From an uncultured bacterium (GTDB taxonomy: Bacteria > Cyanobacteriota > Vampirovibrionia > Gastranaerophilales > Gastranaerophilaceae), in the NCBI GenBank assembly GCA_937894665.1, contig CALAWF010000204.1, forward strand, positions 1-10,661: a DNA stretch of 10,661 nt. The letters run 5' to 3'. Of the stretch, positions 1-6,201 are shown piece after piece. Position 1 is the first letter of the stretch; each line of letters starts with the position of its first letter. Made by a program: the position numbers and the translations under genes. The notes under the pieces are model-generated. The model was not told the DNA's origin. It ran no database searches and was given only the letters and a program-made list of their open reading frames with translations.

Positions 1-1
1 A

Positions 2-58
2 AGATTTGAAAATACCGATATAATGGTATTGTTGGTTAAGGCTCACACCCGAGAGTAA
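2..58 (+). CDS. possible C-terminal tail of a gene entering from the left edge (partial)
   Basis: Reading from base 2, one frame stays open for 18 codons and ends in TAA at 56-58. The other two plus frames stop at once. The residues (RFENTDIMVLLVKAHTRE) look protein-like, with a short hydrophobic stretch and a charged end, and a small hairpin follows at 70-86. The piece is too short to assign to a family, and an open run of this length can occur by chance. It is offered only as a likely gene end whose body lies outside the window. Confidence 0.3.
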   Translation, partial: RFENTDIMVLLVKAHTRE

Positions 59-69
59 CAAAAACTCTT

Positions 70-86
70 AAAAGTCTTCGACTTTT
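70..86 (+). terminator. candidate hairpin terminator after the left-edge reading frame
   Basis: A perfect 7-bp stem (AAAAGTC / GACTTTT) closes a 3-nt loop 12 bases after the TAA at 56-58. The only U-run is the 3' arm itself, so termination would be weak. It sits in a row of small hairpins (51-69, 70-86, 88-110) and could instead be part of a structured RNA. Confidence 0.3.
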
Positions 87-140
87 CGATGGTAAAGCTG
101 TTTGCCAATCAGGAAAACTAAGGGATTTTTGGATTCATAA

Positions 141-174
141 CAAAACCGCCCTTGGAATATTCCCAAGAGCGGTT
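141..174 (-). terminator. Rho-independent terminator of the 182-775 gene
   Basis: A stem of about 14 bp (144-157 with 161-174) lies just beyond the TAG stop of the minus-strand gene. On the minus strand its two non-Watson-Crick positions become G-U pairs, and the hairpin is followed by TTTT (145-142). On the plus strand the same positions are mismatches and no T-run follows. The orientation is therefore clear. Confidence 0.75.
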
Positions 175-181
175 GTTAAAT

Positions 182-775
182 CTAGCCTTGACCAACGCCT
201 GTGTAGCTTGGAGCCATGTTCTTCGCATCTTCTTTTTCCATTTGCTTGCAAGCGGTGTAGTCTTGTTTTGCCATTTCGTATTGACTTTCCAATGAATCCT
301 TTTCGTTTTGCAACAATTCTTCTTCGTCTTTGATTGGTTCGAGCATCTGTTCTCGTAACATCTCGTATTTGTCTTCGATTTGTTGCTTCAATGTCGCTGC
401 AGTTTGATCGTTCTGAGCTTTCATTGAAGTTAAAGCATTCGCAATAGTTGCCTGAGCTTGGTTCATTGCAGCTTGTTGATTTGTATCTAACTGACCTTTA
501 GTCCATGCTTCTAAACCTTGAGCTAAATTCATATTTGTTCCAGCAATCTGAGTCTGGTTCATCAATGTTTGATAAGCATTATTGTAAATACCATTTGTAT
601 ATAAAGTTAAGTTATTTAATTCTCTTTTTTCAGCCTGTTGGAGTTGTTTCTCCATCTTCTCGGCGTCGCGGGTTACTCGTCTAACACGTGATTGGACGCG
701 CATCATGCGAGCCTGTAGCTGTCTCATTCGACGCCCGGCTGAAAGTTTTCCAAATGCTCCTAGTAAGAAACCCAT
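182..775 (-). CDS. hypothetical Arg-rich, predominantly helical protein (197 aa)
   Basis: I do not recognise a family. A short hydrophobic/glycine start (MGFLLGAFGKL) is followed by a strongly basic segment with nine Arg between residues 15 and 36 and another at 51. A Gln/Asn/Ala/Met-rich middle (about 55-130) and an acidic, charged helical end (about 130-185) complete it. Heptad-like spacing suggests coiled coil at about 17-52 and 128-182. There is one Cys (176), no clear signal peptide and no full membrane span. The ATG at 775 has AAGGA 9 nt upstream (785-789), a good Shine-Dalgarno site, and a promoter and terminator frame it as a single-gene unit. The first ~130 bp are richer in G+C and in CGN arginine codons than the rest of the gene and the neighbours. 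A structural or secretion-associated coiled-coil protein is conceivable, but nothing here proves it. Confidence 0.75.
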   Translation of the reverse strand: MGFLLGAFGKLSAGRRMRQLQARMMRVQSRVRRVTRDAEKMEKQLQQAEKRELNNLTLYTNGIYNNAYQTLMNQTQIAGTNMNLAQGLEAWTKGQLDTNQQAAMNQAQATIANALTSMKAQNDQTAATLKQQIEDKYEMLREQMLEPIKDEEELLQNEKDSLESQYEMAKQDYTACKQMEKEDAKNMAPSYTGVGQG

Positions 776-811
776 TGTCCTCGATCCTTGTGTTAGTTTA
801 GTGTCCTCGTA

Positions 812-840
812 ATTATATAAAGTATTTGTTTCTTTGATAA
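812..840 (-). promoter_or_regulatory. sigma70-type promoter of the 182-775 gene
   Basis: Read on the minus strand, TTATCA (840-835; four of six matches to the -35 consensus) is followed after exactly 17 bp by a perfect TATAAT (817-812). Transcription would start near 805 and give a leader of about 30 nt that carries the AAGGA ribosome site. Confidence 0.55.
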
Positions 841-885
841 TTGCCTTTTTTAACTCATCATGTTAAGAAATATTACAAAAATACT

Positions 886-950
886 TACGTTTATAATATA
901 TACGTTTTATATAACAGTGCTAATAATCCAATAAATACGGCATTATTAGC
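886..950. repeat. direct repeat and inverted repeat in the divergent intergenic region
   Basis: TACGTTT occurs at 886-892 and again at 901-907, a 15-bp period, and both copies run into TATA-rich sequence. Next comes a perfect 9-bp inverted repeat, GCTAATAAT (919-927) and ATTATTAGC (942-950). A further CC/GG pair can form inside it past one bulged C. No T-run follows, so it is not a terminator. It lies 70-100 bp upstream of the 1020 gene and could be an operator or a 5'-leader hairpin. A TATAAT at 892-897 is the best -10 candidate for that gene, but no convincing -35 accompanies it. Confidence 0.45.
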
Positions 951-1019
951 GGTTGAAATTTTTGATATTTTCTTGTAACATTGAGAGAAAACAGACTTAA
1001 AATATAGGGAATTTTTATA

Positions 1020-2069
1020 ATGGTAAAGAAATTTTTTAATGTTAAAACAATAATTTTTACAATTCTAACAGTTTTATTATTATTACTCATGCCAAAATTA
1101 TGCGGTTTACTCATGATATTATTTGCGTCATTTGTATTTGCAGCGGCATTAAATCCGTTTGTTAACAAAGTTCAAGAAAAACTAAAAAATCGAGCATTAT
1201 CTGCATCTATTATTGTTTTAACTGCTATAGTTGCACTTTTTGCACTAATTTTACCGATTCTCGTAATGTGCTACAAGGAAATTGAACTTTTTGTATCTAT
1301 TTTGCCACAAAAAGCAACAAACCTGTACAACTTTATCACACACACCAAATTATACGGACATACTATTACAAATTTAATACCTACAAACAATTTGGCAAGT
1401 GCATCATCTGATATTGCACAAAACGTATTGAGCCAATCATTAAATATCACAATGGGATTTGCTCAAGCTGCATTCATAACACTAGCACTCACAATGTTTA
1501 CATATTATATCTTGGTTGATAAAAACTATTTAAGAGATAAATTTATAGAATTCTTTCCACCAAACTTGAAAGAAAAAGCAGGCTGTATATTATATAATAT
1601 TGCATCAAAAGTCGGTAACTATGTAAGAGCTCAAGTTCTATCAATGGTTACAGTAGGCATTATGATAACAATAATGGTTGCACTCCTCGGAATTGAATAT
1701 CCTATTTTGTTAGGTTTAATTGCCGGTATTTGCGAAATCATCCCCGTTTTGGGACCGACAATTGCAGTTTCAGTAATTGTTATGATTGCATTCCCACTAG
1801 GCATGGTTAAAGTTATTCTTGCAGTAATTCTATTCTTAACAATTCAACAGGTTTCAAACTATGTAATAAGACCATTCTTATTTGGTAAGTTCATGAAACT
1901 TCACCCAATTACAATCATGGTTGCTTTATTCGCAGCAGAAGAATTTCTGGGAATTTGGGGCGTAATTTTATCTCCAGCAATTGCCGCAACACTATGCGTA
2001 TTAGTTGACGAATTATACTTAGCTCCAATCAACGCTAAAGAACAGGAAAACCACATTGAACAACACTAA
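1020..2069 (+). CDS. AI-2E family transporter (UPF0118/PerM-like membrane protein)
   Basis: This is a polytopic inner-membrane protein of the AI-2E/UPF0118 family (YdiK, PerM, TqsA relatives). Members have been linked to autoinducer export or Na+/H+ exchange, so the substrate cannot be read from sequence. The 349-aa length is typical. Hydrophobic segments lie at about 10-45, 62-84, 145-166, 205-233, 234-258, 262-282 and 300-330. A long soluble stretch with few hydrophobic residues (about 86-140) sits between the second and third groups, as usual. Family motifs are EIIPVLGP (239-246), QQVSNYVIRP (276-285), LHP (294-296) and a Gly-rich GIWGVILSP (311-319). The ATG at 1020 has AGGGA 9 nt upstream (1006-1010). 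The end overlaps the next gene by 14 bp, which implies co-transcription and probably translational coupling. No promoter is certain. Confidence 0.9.
   Translation: MVKKFFNVKTIIFTILTVLLLLLMPKLCGLLMILFASFVFAAALNPFVNKVQEKLKNRALSASIIVLTAIVALFALILPILVMCYKEIELFVSILPQKATNLYNFITHTKLYGHTITNLIPTNNLASASSDIAQNVLSQSLNITMGFAQAAFITLALTMFTYYILVDKNYLRDKFIEFFPPNLKEKAGCILYNIASKVGNYVRAQVLSMVTVGIMITIMVALLGIEYPILLGLIAGICEIIPVLGPTIAVSVIVMIAFPLGMVKVILAVILFLTIQQVSNYVIRPFLFGKFMKLHPITIMVALFAAEEFLGIWGVILSPAIAATLCVLVDELYLAPINAKEQENHIEQH
2044..2047 (+). promoter_or_regulatory. ribosome binding site supporting a TTG start at 2056
   Basis: AGGA inside the end of the upstream gene lies 8 nt before TTG at 2056. The first in-frame ATG is codon 22 (2119), which would remove conserved-looking N-terminal sequence. 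The ATG at 2069 is out of frame. The TTG is therefore the best start. Confidence 0.6.
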
Positions 2070-3600
2070 TGAAATTTATCTATACGATAGAGCTATCAAA
2101 AAAGATTTTGACTACAATATGTGGTTTGCCTTCCCAGGACCGGAATCCTTTGCAATGGCATCATTAGGGTATTTGTGGCTTTTTAGAGCAATAGACATGC
2201 TCCCTGATATTAATATAGAAAGAATTTATGCAGATTCTAAAACAACTCGAATTTACAGGGATGATATTAAACTCATTGGATTTTCGTTCTCCTTTGATAT
2301 GGATTTTCTATCAATTTTCCAAATTTTAGAAAATAACAAGCTAAACTTTAAAGCAAGCGAAAGAGCAGAATCAGATCCACTTATTTTTGCAGGAGGTCCG
2401 GTTATTACCGCAAATCCAGAGCCGTATAAAGAAATTTTTGATTTTCTTATTCTTGGAGATGGAGAAGAAGCAAATTTGCAAGCCGTTAGGCTATGTAAAG
2501 AAAACAAGGACAAGCCAAAGTCAGAAATTCTAAAACTTTTAAGCGAAATTGAGGGCGTATATGTTCCATCGCTCAACCAAACTAAAGTCAAAAAAGCGAC
2601 TAAAAAACTTGCAGAATGTATTTATACTCCAATTTTGAGCGAAAATTCATTCTTCCCAAACACCTTTATTATTGAAGTAGAAAGAGGTTGTGCAAACAGA
2701 TGTGCATTTTGTCTGGCATCATATATTAATCTTCCTATCAGATTTGTTGAATATCAACAAATCATTGATGCTATTGAATTAGGATTAAATCATACGAACA
2801 AACTTGCACTACTTGGAGCTCAAGTAACAGCACACCCAAAATTCAAAGAAATTTGCAAATACATTGATAATAAAATCAAACAAGGGCAAGAAATCGAAAT
2901 GAGCGTATCCTCTTTAAGAGTGGATTCTTTCACACCCGAAATAGTCCAAACTCTCGTTGATGCAGGACAAAAGAACTTGACCTTAGCTATTGAAGCAGGG
3001 AGTGAAAGACTTAGAAAAGTTATAAACAAAAACCTTAAAGAAGAACAAATCTATAAAGCAATTGAAGTTGCTCAAAACTGCGGACTCAAAGGGATTAAAT
3101 TCTACGGAATGATAGGAATTCCAACCGAAACAATCGAAGATATTAATGAAATCATAAATCTTGCAAAAAATATCAAAAAAAACTACAAGGGTTTTGATAT
3201 TTCTTTTGGTTTCTCGACTTTTGTACCAAAAGCGAACACCCCGTTCCAATGGTTTGGACGAGAAGAGGGGAAATCTTTAGAAAAAAAATCAAATTACCTC
3301 AAAAAAGAACTACACAAAATCGGTGTACAATCCAGCATTTCCAGTGCTAAATGGGATTACTACCAAGCGGTACTTTCTCGTGGGGATGGAAATTTGACAG
3401 ATTACCTTATTGAAATCTATAAACAAGGTGGAAAAATCGGGGCTTACAAAAAAGCCGCAAAAGATTTAAAAATAGACACTGACTACTACGCAATCGAAAA
3501 TTACCCATACGAAAAAGAACTTCCTTGGGATTTTATTGAAATAAAACCGGGAAAAGAATTTTTAATCAATGAAAGCAAACAGTTACTTCAAATTAAATAG
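2056..3600 (+). CDS. radical SAM protein with B12-binding-like N-terminal domain (TIGR03960-like)
   Basis: The iron-sulfur site of radical SAM enzymes is present as Cys-x3-Cys-x2-Cys at residues 212, 216 and 219 (ERGCANRCAFC). The N-terminal ~190 residues resemble the cobalamin-binding-like domain of B12-type radical SAM proteins: FAFPGPESFAMASLG near 24-38, then GGP at 113-115 and FLILGDGEE at 130-138. Later radical SAM core strands include SVSSLRVDSF (283-292), LAIEAGSERLR (310-320) and GMIGIPTET (351-359). The ending PWDFIEIKPGKEFL (490-503) is like the TIGR03960 family. In many bacteria that family forms the first half of a fusion with a DUF2344 domain; here the 514-aa protein ends without it. 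The reaction is unknown. It overlaps the upstream transporter gene by 14 bp, uses a TTG start, and its last 8 bp overlap the convergent phosphatase gene. Confidence 0.85.
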   Translation: MNNTNEIYLYDRAIKKDFDYNMWFAFPGPESFAMASLGYLWLFRAIDMLPDINIERIYADSKTTRIYRDDIKLIGFSFSFDMDFLSIFQILENNKLNFKASERAESDPLIFAGGPVITANPEPYKEIFDFLILGDGEEANLQAVRLCKENKDKPKSEILKLLSEIEGVYVPSLNQTKVKKATKKLAECIYTPILSENSFFPNTFIIEVERGCANRCAFCLASYINLPIRFVEYQQIIDAIELGLNHTNKLALLGAQVTAHPKFKEICKYIDNKIKQGQEIEMSVSSLRVDSFTPEIVQTLVDAGQKNLTLAIEAGSERLRKVINKNLKEEQIYKAIEVAQNCGLKGIKFYGMIGIPTETIEDINEIINLAKNIKKNYKGFDISFGFSTFVPKANTPFQWFGREEGKSLEKKSNYLKKELHKIGVQSSISSAKWDYYQAVLSRGDGNLTDYLIEIYKQGGKIGAYKKAAKDLKIDTDYYAIENYPYEKELPWDFIEIKPGKEFLINESKQLLQIK

Positions 3601-4216
3601 GAACATGGTCAGAATATACAAGACTTGCCCAGTTTTCATAATAACTGATTTGTGTAGCACTTCCTGTTCTGATAAATATTTTAGGTAATTTATCAGCCGG
3701 AATATCAAGAGCAGCACAAATTGCAGCCTGAATGACTTCCGGATGGGTTACAATAATAATTCTATTACCGCTATTTTGAGCAACAAGGTTGTCAATAACC
3801 TTTTTAATACGAGCAATAAATTCAACAGAACTTTCTGCTCCCGCCATAGTCTTTTCTTCCGGATATTTTAAAATTCTATCTAATCCTTCCGGATATTTTT
3901 CCAAAATTTGATTAAATGTCAAACCATTCCAACTACCGCAATCACGGGTTTTCAACTCGTCAACGATTACATAATCTTTTTTGAAGAGTTTTGCAACCAT
4001 CATGGCCGACTGAACAGTACGAATTGACGGAGAGGTATAAATCACATCGTTTTTAACCCCTCTGGCTTTCAAATACTTAGTCAAGTTTTGCATCTCTTCT
4101 ACACCCAATTCAGAAAGCGGCGGATAATTTTCAGCATCTGAAAAACGTCCTTCCTCAGAATATATCGTTGCTCCATGGCAAACAAAAGTTATTTTACATT
4201 TTCTATTAAAATACAT
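3593..4216 (-). CDS. histidine phosphatase family (phosphoglycerate-mutase-like) protein with altered RHG motif
   Basis: This 207-aa protein has the layout of a small histidine phosphatase. It has the nucleophile-His motif near the start (FVCHGAT, His14), a YTSPSIRT block (Ser62, Arg66), an ELKTRDCGSWNG block holding the likely acid Glu87, and the second catalytic His in VTHPEV (His158). The family's first motif is normally Arg-His-Gly, and that Arg binds the phosphate; here it is Cys13 (codon TGC, one transition from CGC). Activity may be changed or lost, or the protein may have another role. Substrate cannot be predicted (sugar phosphate, alpha-ribazole phosphate and others are possible in this family). 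The ATG at 4216 has AAGG 11 nt upstream. Its stop overlaps the radical SAM gene end by 8 bp, so the two convergent genes have no terminator between them. Confidence 0.85.
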   Translation of the reverse strand: MYFNRKCKITFVCHGATIYSEEGRFSDAENYPPLSELGVEEMQNLTKYLKARGVKNDVIYTSPSIRTVQSAMMVAKLFKKDYVIVDELKTRDCGSWNGLTFNQILEKYPEGLDRILKYPEEKTMAGAESSVEFIARIKKVIDNLVAQNSGNRIIIVTHPEVIQAAICAALDIPADKLPKIFIRTGSATQISYYENWASLVYSDHVPI

Positions 4217-4249
4217 AATACTTACAACCTTATTTCTTAATATATTTAC

Positions 4250-4258
4250 ATTATAGCA
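4250..4258 (-). promoter_or_regulatory. extended -10 promoter of the histidine phosphatase gene
   Basis: On the minus strand the sequence reads TGC-TATAAT, a perfect -10 with the extended TGn element. A good -35 is not seen at the expected distance, which extended -10 promoters can tolerate. It lies 33 nt before the start codon, in the 95-bp divergent space shared with leuD. Confidence 0.5.
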
Positions 4259-4311
4259 TAGATTTTGTTTTTGCGATAGTATATAAGGTGTAAATTATAA
4301 GGAGAGATTAC

Positions 4312-4809
4312 ATGAAGGGAAAAGCATTCAAATTCGGAGATAATATTTCAACTGACCACATTGCACCGGGAAGACTTTATCACCTACGTTCTGATTTGAA
4401 CGAATTTGCAAAACACGTTCTTGAAGATGCAGATGAAACATTTGCTCAAAGAATGAAAAAAGGCGATTTTGTTGTTGCAGGCAGTAATTTTGGACTTGGC
4501 TCTTCTCGAGAACACGCTCCTTTGATTATGAAAATTGCCGGAGTTGGAGCTGTTTTAGCCAAATCTTTTGCAAGAATTTTCTATAGAAATGCAATCAACA
4601 TCGGACTATTAGCAATTGAATGCGACACAGATTCAATTGACGATGGCGACGAATTGGAATTAGATATAGAAAAAGGAATTATCACAAACCACACAAACGG
4701 CACTATTATTCAAATTGAACCACTTCCACCTGTTATGATTAAACTTTTGAAAGATGGTGGATTAGTTGAGCATATTAAGAAAAATGGAGATTTCAAACTA
4801 ACCGACTAA
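4312..4809 (+). CDS. leuD: 3-isopropylmalate dehydratase small subunit (LeuD)
   Basis: With the large subunit LeuC, this protein isomerises 2- to 3-isopropylmalate in leucine synthesis in the cytoplasm. It forms the swivelling aconitase C-terminal domain. The 165-aa length fits the short, archaeal-type LeuD. Diagnostic blocks are GDNISTDHIAPGR (9-21), GSNFGLGSSREHAP (57-70) and AKSFARIFYRNAINIGL (83-99). The specificity loop reads YHLR (23-26), close to the YLR-type loop of isopropylmalate enzymes and unlike the YLVY reported for homoaconitase. Related small subunits (homoaconitase, dimethylmalate or methylmalate dehydratases) remain possible. AAGGAGAG lies 6-7 nt before ATG 4312. No leuC is next to it: upstream is a divergent gene, and downstream, after 77 bp, is the SEC-C protein. 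Confidence 0.88.
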   Translation: MKGKAFKFGDNISTDHIAPGRLYHLRSDLNEFAKHVLEDADETFAQRMKKGDFVVAGSNFGLGSSREHAPLIMKIAGVGAVLAKSFARIFYRNAINIGLLAIECDTDSIDDGDELELDIEKGIITNHTNGTIIQIEPLPPVMIKLLKDGGLVEHIKKNGDFKLTD

Positions 4810-4886
4810 GTTATAAACTTCTTAATATATTTGAGTTTTAACTAAATTAATTATATTCTTAGATAATACATATAAGGGGAGAAAAC

Positions 4887-6179
4887 ATGATTTTACAAGA
4901 TCGCATGGAAAGCATAAATAGCGTAATTAAAAGTATTGCCGAGTTTATACAAACTCATGAAGATATAAAGACAGACTTTAATGAATACCTAAGAACTATC
5001 GGAGCTTCATCAAAAACAGGCATTCCACTTCAAACAGCTTGCTTTAGCTACATCTTAGAACGCAATCTCGGTGAAGATTTGAAAAGTATCCCTGAATTGT
5101 ATTTAGAAAATAATAAAAATTTAGACAAAGAAACAAAAGATATTGTAAACGCAATCGACAAATCAATTTCTTCAGTATTCGAAATTAAAAAGGTAACCAA
5201 AACGGGTTTTGACTTATTGAATATCGTCAATGAACGTAAATATATGGTTATATCTCTAATGAAAATGACTGCGTTCAGAGGGTTAGGTTCAGGAGATTAC
5301 GTAATCGCAAGACTGGTAAACCTTAACGGGGATTATTACCTACTTGAAATTTCAGGAGTTTTACCGGCATCAAGAAAAGATGATGCCTACAGATTTGCTG
5401 TTGCAAAAATCATCCAAAATCCTGAATTGGTTTATCTCGACAACCCTGAAAAACAAAAAGAAATTGAACAAGATGTCGCAGATGTTTATAAAAAATTCGC
5501 GGACTTTTTCGGAACAACTGAAATCATTACAACAAATAAATGTGCTGATGATTTAATCGGAATGTTCAATGATTACGCAGAAGAAGGCAAAAAAGGCGAC
5601 TATAAAGAGTTAATCAAAGAACCTGAAGAATATAAGTTCTTCAACGTTACAGAATTCAACAACTCTTATGATAACTTCTTAGAAAACTCTCTAGGTGGAT
5701 TTTCTTCTCACAAAGAAACTTACGACGTAGGTATTATTTATGATGAAGAATTAGGACTTTACGCAGTACCATTTTATGGAACATTTAACAAAATCTTTGA
5801 AGTTCCTGATTACACAAAAGTTTTGAACTATGATTCTTGCATCAAGTACTTCCTAACAAATGACAAGTACTCTGCAAACTTAATCCGAATGGTTGCAGCA
5901 AAACACAAAAACTTCATGGAAATTGTTAATGCCGTTCTTGCGAAAAACTACACATTAGAAGAATTATTGAAAAAATATAAACGCAGATATGTAGATAACA
6001 AAATTATTTCTTCTACAACAGTTTTATACCGTTCTAGTGCATTTTCAGGAACATTAGGTATCATTGAAGACAATGAAAACAAACCTGAAATTGACACAAC
6101 TAAGAAAATTGGAAGAAACGATCCATGCCCTTGTGGAAGTGGTAAAAAATACAAAAAATGCTGCGGAGCTAACTTATAA
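4887..6179 (+). CDS. SEC-C motif-containing protein of unknown function
   Basis: The last ~22 residues form a SEC-C zinc-binding motif. GRNDPCPCGSGKKYKKCCG (409-427) has ligands Cys414, Cys416, Cys425 and Cys426 in the Cys-x-Cys-x8-Cys-Cys pattern. This motif occurs at the end of SecA, where it binds zinc and SecB or ribosomes, and on many unrelated proteins as an appendix. The first ~390 residues are soluble, acidic and mixed alpha/beta, with no signal peptide or membrane span, and I recognise no domain in them. AAGGGGAG (4874-4881) lies 5 nt before ATG 4887. The gene follows leuD by 77 bp and precedes recN by 22 bp, so co-transcription with recN is likely. A weak promoter-like TTGAGT (4831-4836) with TATTCT (4854-4859) 17 bp away may start a transcript in the leuD gap. 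Confidence 0.8.
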   Translation: MILQDRMESINSVIKSIAEFIQTHEDIKTDFNEYLRTIGASSKTGIPLQTACFSYILERNLGEDLKSIPELYLENNKNLDKETKDIVNAIDKSISSVFEIKKVTKTGFDLLNIVNERKYMVISLMKMTAFRGLGSGDYVIARLVNLNGDYYLLEISGVLPASRKDDAYRFAVAKIIQNPELVYLDNPEKQKEIEQDVADVYKKFADFFGTTEIITTNKCADDLIGMFNDYAEEGKKGDYKELIKEPEEYKFFNVTEFNNSYDNFLENSLGGFSSHKETYDVGIIYDEELGLYAVPFYGTFNKIFEVPDYTKVLNYDSCIKYFLTNDKYSANLIRMVAAKHKNFMEIVNAVLAKNYTLEELLKKYKRRYVDNKIISSTTVLYRSSAFSGTLGIIEDNENKPEIDTTKKIGRNDPCPCGSGKKYKKCCGANL

Positions 6180-6201
6180 TTATTAAATACACTAAAAGCC
6201 A

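Noticed and set aside
98..113. CTGTTTGCCAATCAGG resembles part of the bacterial SRP RNA apical region.
   Set aside because: The conserved GGAAGCAGCCAAG part that should follow is missing, and the surrounding sequence does not form the long SRP helix.
70..125. Hairpin, GGTAAAGCT and CTAAGGG order recalls a c-di-GMP (GEMM) riboswitch.
   Set aside because: The GACGCAAAGC core and the second conserved hairpin are absent, and no plus-strand gene follows.
973..1003. TTGTAA with TAAAAT as the promoter of the 1020 gene.
   Set aside because: The spacer is 19 bp, and the start site would fall on the ribosome site, leaving almost no leader.
920..1168. Minus-strand frame of 82 codons across the start of the transporter gene.
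   Set aside because: It is antisense to a well-supported start, with a low-complexity sequence and no family signal.
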